A DNA stretch of 11,766 nucleotides from an uncultured Actinomycetes bacterium (GCA_903852955.1 CAINSH010000200.1:1-11766), one strand, 5' to 3'. Positions 1 through 8,415 are shown, numbered from the stretch's first letter. Numbers and translations are program-made. The notes: a model not told the origin generated them from the sequence alone.

Positions 1-1327
1 AATCGGTGATTGCTTTGCCATATGCAGCAATTTCAATCTTGGCCATATTTGCATAGTGCTTTTGAACTTCCTCGCCAAAGGTCTCCTTGACCCAAGCGGA
101 GTTTTCCCAAAGATCTAATGATTCATTCATCGATGAAGGAACACGTTGTGAATCTGAGGCATATGCATTTCCAGTAAAAGCTGGCTCTAGAACCATTTTA
201 TTTTTGATGCCATCTAGACCTGCAGCGATGATTCCTGAAACTGCTAAATAGGGATTTACATCGCCTCCTGCCACGCGGTTTTCTAGTCGAAGACTTTGGC
301 CCTTACCGACAAGGCGCAATGCGCATGTACGGTTATCTCGACCCCAGCGAATTGCGGTCGGTGCAAACGATCCAGGAACATAACGCTTGTAAGAGTTAAT
401 ATTTGGCGCAAATAACAATGACATTTCACGCATATGTGCAATTTGTCCAGCAATGAATTGGCGGCCGAGTTCACTTAAACCCTGCTCTTTGTCTGAATCA
501 TCGGCCATCACCATAGAGCCATCTAAACCACGGAAAGATAGGTGAATATGAGACGAGTTTCCTTCTTTCTCATTTGGCTTTGCCATGAAAGTAAGCGCAT
601 AACCATCTTGTGAGGCGATCTCTTTGGCACCATTTTTGTAAATTACATGGTTATCGCAGTTAGAAAGCGCGTCAGAATATTTAAAGGCAATCTCATGCTG
701 ACCAAAGTTACATTCACCCTTAACTGACTCAACTGTCATGCCAGCCTTTGCCATAGATAAACGAATTCGGCGTAGAAGAGGTTCGATCCGTGAGCCACCG
801 AGAATTGAATAGTCAACGTTGTACTGATTGACCGGAATCAGATTCTTATAGCCTTTGTTCCACGCTTCTTCGTAGGTATCTTTATATACAACAAACTCCA
901 GTTCAGTTCCACACATAGCTTCCATGCCGGCATCATTGAGCGCTTTTACTTGCTTACGCAGAATCTGACGGGGAGATGCCACAACGTCGGTGTGATCTAG
1001 CCATTGAACATCGGCTAATACAAGGGCTGCGCCTTCTTGCCAGTCAATTAAGCGCAACGTGTCCATATCTGGAACAAGTGCAAAGTCACTGTATCCGCGC
1101 TCCCATGAAGACATGTCATAACCATCGACGGTATTCATATCTACATCGACAGCTAGTAAGTAGTTACAGCCTTCAGTCCCGTGCTTGAGAACTTCATCAA
1201 GAAAGAACTGCCCATGGATGCGCTTGCCAGTAAGTCGGCCCTGCATATCTGTCATGGCTACTACAACGGTATCAATTTCACCGCTTTTGATTTTGGCTGT
1301 TAAGTCGGAAATCGTCATTGATGTCAT
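1..1327 (-). CDS. Glutamine-synthetase-like gamma-glutamyl-amine ligase (3' end cut off)
   Basis: ATP-dependent ligase of the glutamine synthetase fold, probably cytosolic, joining an amine to the gamma-carboxyl of glutamate. I translated the minus strand from 1327: the frame stays open to base 1, giving 442 codons, so only the last few residues are missing. Family landmarks are the metal-binding GTELEF (E142, E144), GECNFGQHEI (E205, E212), FMAKP followed by SSHIH (H260, H262), the NR of the substrate loop (332-333) and RLENR before GGDVNPYL (347-360). The N-terminal region lacks the DGSS loop that binds ammonium in true glutamine synthetase and reads GYDMSSWERGYSD instead. This suggests a PuuA/GlnA3/GlnA4-type enzyme using a polyamine, ethanolamine or similar amine. 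The substrate is inference. ATG at 1318 is an alternative start. An amine/amino-acid permease lies just upstream, separated by a terminator. Confidence 0.
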   Translation of the reverse strand, partial: MTSMTISDLTAKIKSGEIDTVVVAMTDMQGRLTGKRIHGQFFLDEVLKHGTEGCNYLLAVDVDMNTVDGYDMSSWERGYSDFALVPDMDTLRLIDWQEGAALVLADVQWLDHTDVVASPRQILRKQVKALNDAGMEAMCGTELEFVVYKDTYEEAWNKGYKNLIPVNQYNVDYSILGGSRIEPLLRRIRLSMAKAGMTVESVKGECNFGQHEIAFKYSDALSNCDNHVIYKNGAKEIASQDGYALTFMAKPNEKEGNSSHIHLSFRGLDGSMVMADDSDKEQGLSELGRQFIAGQIAHMREMSLLFAPNINSYKRYVPGSFAPTAIRWGRDNRTCALRLVGKGQSLRLENRVAGGDVNPYLAVSGIIAAGLDGIKNKMVLEPAFTGNAYASDSQRVPSSMNESLDLWENSAWVKETFGEEVQKHYANMAKIEIAAYGKAITD

Positions 1328-1334
1328 GCCCGCT

Positions 1335-1340
1335 AGCCTA
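1335..1340 (-). promoter_or_regulatory. Candidate -10 element of the GS-like gene (leaderless)
   Basis: On the minus strand TAGGCT ends 7 bases before the ATG at 1327, and no Shine-Dalgarno sequence lies in between. That spacing would place the transcription start at or next to the A of the ATG, so the mRNA would be leaderless. No convincing -35 box is seen. The call rests on spacing and hexamer match only. Confidence 0.
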
Positions 1341-1351
1341 ACGATTTAGGC
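1336..1351. repeat. Short palindrome overlapping the GS-like gene promoter
   Basis: GCCTAA and TTAGGC form a perfect 6-base inverted repeat around a 4-base centre (CGAT). It overlaps the candidate -10 element of the GS-like gene, and a further TAGGCT lies at 1362-1367. The position would suit a repressor operator, but such a short palindrome can occur by chance and the binding protein is unknown. Confidence 0.
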
Positions 1352-1367
1352 ATTGAAAATCTAGGCT

Positions 1368-1403
1368 AAAAAAATCTCCCCGCACATTTCGTGCGGGGAG
1401 ATT
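1368..1403 (-). terminator. Rho-independent terminator of the permease gene
   Basis: A perfect 13-base inverted repeat (1373-1385 with 1391-1403) encloses a 5-base loop. The stem core is CTCCCCGCAC/GTGCGGGGAG. On the minus strand it is followed by seven T (1374-1368, partly within the stem). It starts 19 bases past the permease stop and lies before the candidate promoter of the GS-like gene, so the two same-strand genes should be transcribed separately. It has no T tract in the plus direction. Confidence 0.
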
Positions 1404-1421
1404 GTGAGAGTTGTAACTCTT

Positions 1422-2957
1422 TTAGAGGTTACTTCTTGGTCCTGTAAACCACTTCTTCGCAGAAAGGTTCCACCAAATCCAAAGAATAACTAGCGCGCCA
1501 CCAGTAACAAGTGGTGCGTAGTTAACTGCCGTCCAAGTGAAATCTTTATTTCCTGGAGTTCCAGCTGGTGAGAATGGCAAGATGAAGTAGATAGAGATGA
1601 TGGAGATTTCAGCAATCGCCACAATATTCATCCACTTGTACTTTGACCCAAGTGTCCATGCGCCTGCCTTGAATTTATCGCCAGCCTTAAGGCGTTGATA
1701 AATTGGGATTAAGAACGCAAGATACAAAGAGATCACGCAAACTGAAACAACTGCATAGAAAGCAGTAGGTGCACCAGTTGGTGACTTCCAAAGCGCAGGA
1801 AGCGTTAGAACGATGCCTCCAAGTGCGGATGCAAGGACAGCGTTCAGTGGAACATGGTGCTTGTTAACTTTCTTCCAGAGATTTCCTCCAGGTACAGCAC
1901 CATCTCGTGAGAATGCATACATCATGCGTGAACATGAAGTTAAGCACGCTGTAACGCAGAAGATCTGACCTGCAGTTGTAATAATCATGACGAGCTTAAA
2001 TGCAAGTCCGCCACCAAGTGCTGTGTAAAGGACTGCGATGACTGAGCCGCCACCAAATGGGTTCACGGCTAAATCAAATGAGCTAATTGTGTCTACCTGA
2101 GTTGCAGCAAATAGGAATGCCATCAAAAGGATGTATCCGCCGATTGCTGAGTAGAAAATTGACTTCCAGATTCCCTTTGCAGCGTTGATATGTGCATCAT
2201 GAGTTTCTTCTGAAAGGTGAGCTGAGGCATCGAAACCAGTAATTGTGTACTGAGTTAGCAAGAATCCAAGTGGCAAAACATATAGCCAGTATGAGTTATC
2301 GCTAAAGCCAGAGCTATTGATCTTGGTTGTAAACATCCAAGAAAGAGTCTGGTGCTTCTCAGGAACAATCAAAAGGATTGCAATAACTACAGCTGAACCA
2401 AATACGTGCCACCATACAGAGATGTTGTTAAACAGTGACAAAAGATGACCGCTATAGATATTGATGAGTGTTACAACAAGAATAATTGCTAAGAAAAGGA
2501 AGAACTGCTGCTTGATGTAGTCACCGCCCAAGAAGTCAGTTGCATAACTTGGCCACTGTGCTCCTAGGATCGTATTGAGGAAACTCGCTGCGCCATAACC
2601 CACAGATGCAGTTACAGAGACAAGTCCAATGAGGTTGAGCCAACCGGTATAGAAACCAGCTTTTGCTCCACCAAGCTTTGATGCCCACCAGTAGATACCG
2701 CCTGATGTTGGATATGCAGATGCAAGTTCTGACATACAAAAACCAATAATCAGAATAAGTAATGAAACTAGTGGCCAGCCAATTGAAATGGCAACAGGAC
2801 CACCGTTATTCCAAGCTTGCGCAAACGTTGTAAAACAACCTGCAAGAATTGAAATAATTGAAAATGAAATTGCGAAGTTTGAAAAACCAGACCAACTTCG
2901 ATTGAGCTCTTGTTTATAGCCGAGTTCGGCTAAGCGTTGTTCATCAGATAGTGCCAA
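1422..2957 (-). CDS. APC-superfamily amino acid/amine permease
   Basis: Twelve-helix secondary transporter of the inner membrane, most like the amino acid/choline (GABA-permease) branch of the APC superfamily. The 511-residue length fits. A short cytoplasmic N-terminus (LAELGYKQELNRSWS) is followed by hydrophobic helices from about residue 25 to 500. The family signature SELASAYPTSGGIYW spans 76-90, with YTGWLNLIG just after it. The start is TTG at 2957, supported by a strong Shine-Dalgarno (AAGGAGG, 8 bases upstream). An intrinsic terminator follows the stop, and the GS-like ligase gene comes next on the same strand. Pairing with a gamma-glutamyl ligase suggests uptake of an amine or amino acid that the ligase then uses; the substrate cannot be read from the sequence. 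A divergent amidotransferase gene begins about 80 bases upstream. Confidence 0.
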   Translation of the reverse strand: MALSDEQRLAELGYKQELNRSWSGFSNFAISFSIISILAGCFTTFAQAWNNGGPVAISIGWPLVSLLILIIGFCMSELASAYPTSGGIYWWASKLGGAKAGFYTGWLNLIGLVSVTASVGYGAASFLNTILGAQWPSYATDFLGGDYIKQQFFLFLAIILVVTLINIYSGHLLSLFNNISVWWHVFGSAVVIAILLIVPEKHQTLSWMFTTKINSSGFSDNSYWLYVLPLGFLLTQYTITGFDASAHLSEETHDAHINAAKGIWKSIFYSAIGGYILLMAFLFAATQVDTISSFDLAVNPFGGGSVIAVLYTALGGGLAFKLVMIITTAGQIFCVTACLTSCSRMMYAFSRDGAVPGGNLWKKVNKHHVPLNAVLASALGGIVLTLPALWKSPTGAPTAFYAVVSVCVISLYLAFLIPIYQRLKAGDKFKAGAWTLGSKYKWMNIVAIAEISIISIYFILPFSPAGTPGNKDFTWTAVNYAPLVTGGALVILWIWWNLSAKKWFTGPRSNL

Positions 2958-2965
2958 GATGTTCT

Positions 2966-2972
2966 CCTCCTT
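2966..2972 (-). promoter_or_regulatory. Strong Shine-Dalgarno of the permease gene
   Basis: AAGGAGG on the minus strand, 8 bases before TTG 2957. It decides the start, because no ATG or GTG sits at a suitable distance, and it shows that this gene is not leaderless. Confidence 0.
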
Positions 2973-2985
2973 GAGTCATTTGGGG

Positions 2986-2991
2986 TAATCT
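2986..2991 (+). promoter_or_regulatory. Candidate -10 element of the class II amidotransferase gene
   Basis: TAATCT lies about 45 bases before the ATG at 3036, inside the 5' leader of the divergent permease gene. It would place the transcription start near 2998-3000 and leave a leader of about 36 bases containing GGAAGAGG. No good -35 box is visible. A matching promoter for the permease could not be picked out with confidence in this 78-base gap. Confidence 0.
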
Positions 2992-3035
2992 TTCTACCTC
3001 ACAGTGTGGCCGAAATGGAAGAGGTTTTCTCAAAA

Positions 3036-3776
3036 ATGTGCCGTCTAATGGGCTACGTGTCGCAGGCTGAGTCTTCATTTCCCGCACAAGTCGGTTCAGA
3101 TTTTGAAGAATTCATCGCCTTGTCATCTGTCCATTGTGATGGATGGGGAATCTCTACAAATGATAGACATCACGAACATGCCGTGCTAGAGAAAAAAACA
3201 GAGGCTGCAGCTCAAAGCGATACCTTCCAAAAAGTAATCACTGACAATGCCGCCGACGGCGCGCTATTACATCTTCGCTGGGCAACTAAAGGTTTATCGG
3301 TAAGCGAAAACAATACTCACCCTTTTGTTTATGGCGATTACTCGTTTATTCACAACGGTTCTATTTTTCCACCGGATGCGATCATTGAGTTCATTGACGA
3401 TAAGTTCAAGAAACTCATTATCGGAGATACGGATAGCGAACGCTATTTCTATGTAATGATGACACAAATTGAAAAACTCGGTTTGGTCGAGGGAATCAAA
3501 AGTACAATTGCGATTGTTAAAGAACACGGAAAGACAACTTCGCTTAATTTCATGTTAATGAACAACGAGTTTTTCATTGTTGGCGCCGAACATGACTCAT
3601 TGAAAAAGCCCGATTGGGCACCAGATGATTATTACGTCATTAAATATAAATCCAATCCTGATGGCGTTCTATTTGCATCAAGTGGTTGGAACCAACCAGG
3701 CTGGCATGTTCTAGAAAACCACCATGTGGCAATCGTTAATCGCTCAAACTTTGAGATTGACGTAATTAACCTCTAA
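3036..3776 (+). CDS. Class II (Ntn-type) glutamine amidotransferase-family hydrolase, EgtC/YafJ-like
   Basis: Stand-alone Ntn-hydrolase that should cleave a gamma-glutamyl amide bond with an N-terminal cysteine. I place the start at ATG 3036 (246 residues) because the next codon is Cys, which must become residue 1 after Met removal; the N-terminus MCRLMGYVS is typical of EgtC/YafJ-type proteins. An in-frame GTG at 3006 would bury the cysteine. GGAAGAGG at 3017-3024 may serve as ribosome binding site, with 11 bases of spacing. Motifs are HCDGWG (33-38), LHLRWAT (78-84, the Arg expected to hold the substrate carboxylate), NTHPF (93-97), HNG (106-108, oxyanion site) and GDTDSERYF (130-138). No synthase domain is fused. 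It is not clearly EgtC: no egtB or egtD is adjacent. Its neighbours, a gamma-glutamyl ligase and a permease, suggest hydrolysis of a gamma-glutamyl amine. That role is inference. Confidence 0.
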   Translation: MCRLMGYVSQAESSFPAQVGSDFEEFIALSSVHCDGWGISTNDRHHEHAVLEKKTEAAAQSDTFQKVITDNAADGALLHLRWATKGLSVSENNTHPFVYGDYSFIHNGSIFPPDAIIEFIDDKFKKLIIGDTDSERYFYVMMTQIEKLGLVEGIKSTIAIVKEHGKTTSLNFMLMNNEFFIVGAEHDSLKKPDWAPDDYYVIKYKSNPDGVLFASSGWNQPGWHVLENHHVAIVNRSNFEIDVINL

Positions 3777-3786
3777 CCCTTCAGGT

Positions 3787-3792
3787 TACGAT
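3787..3792 (+). promoter_or_regulatory. Candidate -10 element of the miaB operon (leaderless)
   Basis: TACGAT ends 6 bases before the ATG of miaB, and no Shine-Dalgarno lies between them. A transcript from here would begin at or near the start codon. No clear -35 is seen. Read-through from the amidotransferase gene, whose stop is 22 bases upstream of miaB, is also possible. Confidence 0.
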
Positions 3793-3798
3793 AGGCCC

Positions 3799-5217
3799 AT
3801 GAGTCGGACCTATACCGTTGAAACGTACGGATGCCAGATGAATGTGCATGACTCTGAAAGAATCAGTGGCTTACTAGATGAAGCAGGATTCATCCCAGCA
3901 GAAGCTGGAACTCAAGCCGATATTGTGGTCTTCAACACATGTGCTGTCCGAGAAAACGCTGACAACAAACTTTATGGAAATCTTTCATTTCTAGCCCCAA
4001 TTAAAAAGGCAAACCCCTCAATGCAGATTGCCGTTGGTGGATGTTTAGCTCAAAAAGATCAAGCGGTGATTTTGAAGAAAGCGCCATATGTTGATGTTGT
4101 ATTTGGTACCCACAATGTTGGCTCACTTCCAATTTTGTTAGAGCGCGCAAGGATAGAAGAAGAGTCTCAAGTGGAAATCCTTGAATCTCTGGAGCATTTT
4201 CCTTCAACTTTGCCCGCGCGTCGACTATCAGCATTTTCATCGTGGGTTTCAGTATCAGTTGGATGTAACAACACGTGCACTTTTTGCATCGTCCCAACGC
4301 TTCGAGGAATTGAAAAAGACAGAAGCGCTGATGATATTCTCGCCGAAGTACGGGCGCTAGTTGAACAAGGCGTAATTGAAATTACTTTGCTCGGGCAAAA
4401 TGTCAATGCATATGGCGTAGATTTTGGAAGCCGTACTGCATTTGCTGACTTGCTCCGCGATTGTGGGAAAATTGATGGTCTAGAGCGAGTTCGCTTCATG
4501 TCACCACATCCACGTGATTTTACTGATGACGTAATTGAAGCAATGGCAGAAACTGCAAATGTCATGCCCCACCTACATATGCCGTTGCAATCTGGATCAA
4601 ACTCAATTTTGCAAGCGATGCGCCGTTCATATCGCACAGATCGCTATCTTGGAATTTTGGACCGTGTTCGAAATGCAATGCCACATGCATCGATCACAAC
4701 TGACATCATCGTGGGCTTCCCGGGTGAAACTGAAGAAGACTTTCAAGCAACCATGGATTTATGCACCGAAGCTAGATTCTCTGCTGCATACACATATCAA
4801 TATTCAAAACGTCCTGGCACACCGGCGGCAACCATGCCCCATCAAATTACTCCTGAGGTAGTTGGCGAGAGATACACGCGTTTGCATCATCATCAACAGG
4901 CGATTTCACTGTCTGTAAACCAGGAGGCGGTTGGAAAAACATTTAAAGTTTTAATCGGAGACTATGAAGGCCGCAGAGATGGCGTTCAAGAGCGAATGAC
5001 TGGGCGAAGTGAGGATTTCCGCTTGGTACATTTTGCTAACAGCACAATTGCACGCCCAGGAGATGAAGTTGAAGTGTTAATCACTGAGGCTTCTGCACAT
5101 TATTTGATTGGTAATCCCGGAAAAGTTCGAGCAACTCGCGGGGGAGATGCGCATGCTACACGAACCCAAATCCGCAAAGCTTCAACGCTACTTGGTATGC
5201 CTGGAATCAAACCGTGA
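3799..5217 (+). CDS. miaB: tRNA-2-methylthio-N6-dimethylallyladenosine synthase MiaB
   Basis: Radical SAM methylthiotransferase that converts i6A37 of tRNA to ms2i6A37 next to the anticodon of tRNAs reading codons starting with U. The 472 residues show the full architecture. The N-terminal domain has the three auxiliary-cluster cysteines C12 (YGCQMN), C48 (NTCAVRENA) and C82 (GGCLAQ). The radical SAM domain has CNNTCTFC (C156, C160, C163), then LGQNVNAYG, the MSPHPRDF strand, HLPLQSG-like HMPLQSGS and [12 protein letters not shown]-terminal TRAM domain covers roughly 385-450. All six iron-sulfur cysteines are present, so it should be active. The gene after it makes its substrate: miaA overlaps it by four bases (GTGA). 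The recA/recX neighbours common upstream of miaB in actinobacteria are not here. Confidence 0.
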   Translation: MSRTYTVETYGCQMNVHDSERISGLLDEAGFIPAEAGTQADIVVFNTCAVRENADNKLYGNLSFLAPIKKANPSMQIAVGGCLAQKDQAVILKKAPYVDVVFGTHNVGSLPILLERARIEEESQVEILESLEHFPSTLPARRLSAFSSWVSVSVGCNNTCTFCIVPTLRGIEKDRSADDILAEVRALVEQGVIEITLLGQNVNAYGVDFGSRTAFADLLRDCGKIDGLERVRFMSPHPRDFTDDVIEAMAETANVMPHLHMPLQSGSNSILQAMRRSYRTDRYLGILDRVRNAMPHASITTDIIVGFPGETEEDFQATMDLCTEARFSAAYTYQYSKRPGTPAATMPHQITPEVVGERYTRLHHHQQAISLSVNQEAVGKTFKVLIGDYEGRRDGVQERMTGRSEDFRLVHFANSTIARPGDEVEVLITEASAHYLIGNPGKVRATRGGDAHATRTQIRKASTLLGMPGIKP

Positions 5218-6119
5218 AACTTGTAGTTGTGTGTGGTGCGACAGCTACTGGTAAAAGTGATTTAGCAATTGCGTTGGCTCAGGAAATTAATGCTGAGATA
5301 GTCAATGCCGATTCAATGCAGATATATAAAGGCATGGATATTGGAACAGCCAAACTTTCGATAGAACAACGAGCTGGAATAACTCATCATATGCTCGATG
5401 TTTTAGATGTCACACAAGATTCAACTGTCGCGTGGTACCAAGAGCACGCTCGAGCAGCGATTTCTGACATTCACGCCAGAGGGAAAAACGCAATTGTTGT
5501 TGGTGGTACAGGTTTGTATATCAAAGCAATTCTTGATGACTTAAACTTTCCCGACACAGATCCAGTAGTTCGTGCCTCACTCGAATTAGAACTTGCAACA
5601 GTTGGTATTGATGCGCTGTTTAAGCGCTTAGAAAAACTAGATCCTGCGGCAGCAATTGCGATAGATCGCGCAAACTCACGACGGGTAATCCGCGCTCTAG
5701 AAGTTATCGCTATCACCGGCAAACCTTTTACTGCGAATTTACCCCGAGAAGCTAGTTCGAGATATCCGGATGCGATTCAGTTGGGTCTAGTTATGAATCG
5801 GGAAGACCTGAGCGAACGTATTGCTTTGAGAGTTGATCACATGTGGGAAATTGGATTTGTTGAAGAGGTTGACGCACTTATTGGTGCAGGAATTACCAAC
5901 GGACGAACTGCCCAATTAGCCCTGGGATATTCACAGTTAATCGCCGCGAAAAATGGAGTTTTATCCCAAGATGAGGCGAAAGAAGACACCAAGCGAGCGA
6001 CCCGACAATATGCGCGTCGGCAAGAAACTTGGTTTAGCCGTGATGAACGTATTCAATGGATATCACAAGAGCAACCTCGCCTTGAAACTGCACTTAAACA
6101 TTTAGAGAAGATAAAGTAA
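5214..6119 (+). CDS. miaA: tRNA dimethylallyltransferase MiaA
   Basis: Transfers the dimethylallyl group to N6 of A37 in tRNA, giving the i6A substrate of MiaB. The 301 residues match the family length. Seen are the P-loop GATATGKS (8-15), [17 protein letters not shown] with the catalytic-site D33 and S34, [15 protein letters not shown], the tRNA-contacting [11 protein letters not shown], and GYSQLIAA near the C-terminus followed by a basic [16 protein letters not shown] segment. The start is GTG 5214, overlapping the miaB stop as GTGA, so translational coupling is likely. It is followed after five bases by dapF in the same operon. Confidence 0.
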   Translation: MKLVVVCGATATGKSDLAIALAQEINAEIVNADSMQIYKGMDIGTAKLSIEQRAGITHHMLDVLDVTQDSTVAWYQEHARAAISDIHARGKNAIVVGGTGLYIKAILDDLNFPDTDPVVRASLELELATVGIDALFKRLEKLDPAAAIAIDRANSRRVIRALEVIAITGKPFTANLPREASSRYPDAIQLGLVMNREDLSERIALRVDHMWEIGFVEEVDALIGAGITNGRTAQLALGYSQLIAAKNGVLSQDEAKEDTKRATRQYARRQETWFSRDERIQWISQEQPRLETALKHLEKIK

Positions 6120-6124
6120 TCCCA

Positions 6125-6922
6125 ATGATTGCTACATATGGACACGGAACAGAGAATGACTTTGTCCTTGTCTTTGACCCAAATGACCAAAGATCAATAA
6201 CTACTGCCCAAGCTGCTGCAATTTGCAATCGCACAACAGGCATTGGCGCCGATGGACTCATTCGCATAATCAAGCGAGATGACAAATGGTTTATGGATTA
6301 TCGAAATGCCGATGGCTCGTTAGCTGAAATGTGCGGAAATGGCATACGCGTCATGGCGCGCTATTTAGTCGAACGCGGACATGTCCCTGAAGGAATCTTT
6401 GGAATTAATACGCGAGATGGAATTAAGCATCTTCGAGCTCCTTTAGTGGGAGATATTTCGGTCAACATGGGCAAAGTGGTTGACGAATCCGAGGCCATCA
6501 CCGCTTCAGTAAATGGGAAGATTTGGAATGGATACAACATCAATGTTGGAAATCCTCATGCTGTCGTTTTTGTAGAAAACCTAGAAGAAGTTGGTCCCTT
6601 AAACGAAGCGCCTATTGTTAGACCTAAGGATTCATATCCAGAAGGTGTAAATGTTGAGTTCGTACAAATTACGGGCGATCACCAAGCATCAATGCGAGTT
6701 TTCGAACGCGGAAGTGGCGAAACTAGATCATGTGGAACAGGAACATGCGCTGTGGCACTTGCGGCTTCGCTGCATTCCAAAGATCGCTTGCCTGCACATT
6801 GGGTTATCTATCCACCAGGTGGTCGCCTTGAAGTTTCAATAGATGCACATTCAAATGCAACGTTGATTGGTCCTGCAGTTTTGGTAAGAGATGTTGATAT
6901 CTCGGAGTACCTACTTGCCTGA
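6125..6922 (+). CDS. dapF: Diaminopimelate epimerase DapF
   Basis: Interconverts LL- and meso-diaminopimelate without a cofactor, supplying meso-DAP for lysine and peptidoglycan. The protein has 265 residues and both catalytic cysteines: C70 in AEMCGNGIR and C203 in RSCGTGTCAVA. Other landmarks are GHGTENDFVL (6-15, the actinobacterial form of the HGxGNDF motif), GIGADGL (39-45) and GNPHAVVF (142-149). The ATG lies 5 bases after the miaA stop and has only a weak ribosome binding site, so it probably depends on coupling to miaA. The 3' end overlaps the start of hflX by a few bases. The order miaA-dapF-hflX is common in actinobacteria. Confidence 0.
   Translation: MIATYGHGTENDFVLVFDPNDQRSITTAQAAAICNRTTGIGADGLIRIIKRDDKWFMDYRNADGSLAEMCGNGIRVMARYLVERGHVPEGIFGINTRDGIKHLRAPLVGDISVNMGKVVDESEAITASVNGKIWNGYNINVGNPHAVVFVENLEEVGPLNEAPIVRPKDSYPEGVNVEFVQITGDHQASMRVFERGSGETRSCGTGTCAVALAASLHSKDRLPAHWVIYPPGGRLEVSIDAHSNATLIGPAVLVRDVDISEYLLA
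6904..6907 (+). promoter_or_regulatory. Shine-Dalgarno that decides the hflX start
   Basis: GGAG, preceded by C, lies inside the end of dapF, 7 bases before the TTG at 6915. It supports 6915 over the longer ATG frame at 6891, which has no comparable site. Confidence 0.
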
Positions 6923-8381
6923 TAAAGAGTTTGATGAAGAATTTGAAGCCTTGCTCGCCGAAAGTGCGCGAGTAGCCGCCGAATACGATGCAAGTGAAGA
7001 AGATCAATTAGTAGATCCGACCCAAGAACTTTCTGAGCGTCACTCTTTACGGCGCGTAAAAGGCTTTTCTACACAGCTTCAAGATATTACTGAAGTAGAA
7101 AACCGCGAACTCCAACTTGAACGCGTTGTTTTAGTTGGCGTTTGGACCGAAGGAAGCTCGGAAATGGCCGAAAACTCTTTAGCTGAGTTAAAAGCCTTAG
7201 CCGAAACTGCTGGGTCAGAAGTACTTGAAGGAATTATTCAACGCCGAGATAAGCCAGACCCAGCAACGTATATTGGCTCTGGAAAAGTTGCCGAACTCAA
7301 GCAGATTGTAATGTCGACCGGCGCCGATACGGTTATTTGTGATGGAGAACTTTCGCCATCACAGCTTCGACAATTAGAAGAAAAAATAAAAGTCAAAGTT
7401 GTTGATCGCACTGCTTTAATTCTGGATATTTTTGCTCAACACGCAAAGAGTAAGGAAGGTAAGGCGCAAGTAGAGCTTGCACAGATTGCCTATCTGTTGC
7501 CAAGGCTTCGTGGTTGGGGAGATTCGTTATCGCGCCAAGCCGGTGGTCGCGCAGCAGGTGGTGCTGGAATCGGTGGACGTGGTCCGGGTGAAACAAAGAT
7601 TGAAACAGACCGTCGCAAAATCCGTGACAAAATGGCAAAACTTCGTAAAGAAATCGCGGAGATGAAAGTATCGCTAGATACCAAACGCCAAGAACGTCGA
7701 CGTGTTAATATTCCATCGGTGGCTAGTGCTGGTTATACCAATGCTGGTAAGTCTTCATTGCTCAACCGCTTAACCAATGCCGGTGTGTTGGTAGAAAATG
7801 CACTTTTTGCAACTCTAGATCCAACTGTTCGTAAGTCACAGACAAGTGATGGCCGTGTTTACACACTCAGCGATACCGTTGGTTTCGTTCGACATTTACC
7901 ACATCAGTTAGTTGATGCTTTTAAATCAACGCTAGAAGAAGTTTCAGGATCTGACTTAATTGTCCATGTTGTTGATGGTTCGCACCCAGATCCATTTGAA
8001 CAGATTCGAGCGGTGCGCGAAGTAATTGCTGAAATTGGCGGCGGTGAAATTCCTGAAATTATTGCGATAAATAAAGTCGATATCGCTCAGCCTGAAATCG
8101 TCATGGAGATTTTAAGAAAAGAACCCAATAGTTATGCATTTTCTGTCCGCACTGGTTTTGGAATAGATGGCTTACTACATGCAATTGAAAGCTCTCTGCC
8201 TAGGCCATCGGTTGAAATACACACTGTTATTCCATATGAGCGGGGCGATTTAGTTCATGCCATTCACGAGCGGGGCGAGATCTTCTCTGAGGCTTATGGC
8301 GAAGAGGGAACGATTATCCATGCACGAGTTGATGCCACTTTGGCATCGGCCATAGAAAAGGCTCAGGTGAGGGGGGAATAA
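6915..8381 (+). CDS. hflX: GTPase HflX
   Basis: Ribosome-associated GTPase that binds the 50S subunit and, in studied bacteria, splits or rescues stalled ribosomes, notably under heat stress. I chose TTG 6915 (488 residues) because of GGAG 7 bases upstream; an ATG at 6891 is possible but overlaps dapF more. The N-terminal HflX domain contains KPDPATYIGSGK and the DRTALILDIFAQHA helix, then the glycine-rich GGRGPGETKIE (220-230) and a basic coiled-coil linker. The G domain has G1 GYTNAGKSS (273-281), G3 DTVGF (320-324) and G4 NKVD (386-389). A short C-terminal domain ends in VRGE. An acidic N-terminal extension of about 60 residues precedes the conserved domain. It is the last gene of the miaB operon; a GC-rich stem-loop follows. 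Confidence 0.
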   Translation: MPDKEFDEEFEALLAESARVAAEYDASEEDQLVDPTQELSERHSLRRVKGFSTQLQDITEVENRELQLERVVLVGVWTEGSSEMAENSLAELKALAETAGSEVLEGIIQRRDKPDPATYIGSGKVAELKQIVMSTGADTVICDGELSPSQLRQLEEKIKVKVVDRTALILDIFAQHAKSKEGKAQVELAQIAYLLPRLRGWGDSLSRQAGGRAAGGAGIGGRGPGETKIETDRRKIRDKMAKLRKEIAEMKVSLDTKRQERRRVNIPSVASAGYTNAGKSSLLNRLTNAGVLVENALFATLDPTVRKSQTSDGRVYTLSDTVGFVRHLPHQLVDAFKSTLEEVSGSDLIVHVVDGSHPDPFEQIRAVREVIAEIGGGEIPEIIAINKVDIAQPEIVMEILRKEPNSYAFSVRTGFGIDGLLHAIESSLPRPSVEIHTVIPYERGDLVHAIHERGEIFSEAYGEEGTIIHARVDATLASAIEKAQVRGE

Positions 8382-8415
8382 CCCCGACACGCCGAGCGTT
8401 ATAGCAACAGTAAAG

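Noticed and set aside
976..1188. Plus-strand open frame of 70 codons
   Set aside because: It lies wholly antisense to the GS-like gene, which has motif-level support over the same bases.
3036..3776. Assignment as EgtC of ergothioneine biosynthesis
   Set aside because: The fold and N-terminal motif fit, but no egtA, egtB or egtD neighbour is present and the gamma-glutamyl ligase context gives another explanation.
3768..3787. AACCT/AGGTT inverted repeat around the amidotransferase stop
   Set aside because: Only five base pairs, a ten-base loop and no T tract; not a terminator.
4001..4637. Two minus-strand frames (98 and 156 codons) under miaB
   Set aside because: They are antisense to well-supported radical SAM and methylthiotransferase motifs; their protein sequences show no recognisable domain.
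4535..4861. Plus-strand frame of 108 codons inside miaB
   Set aside because: Out-of-frame shadow of miaB with no domain or start signal.
7393..7684. Overlapping plus and minus frames inside hflX
   Set aside because: They overlap the conserved glycine-rich and linker region of HflX and look like shadow frames.
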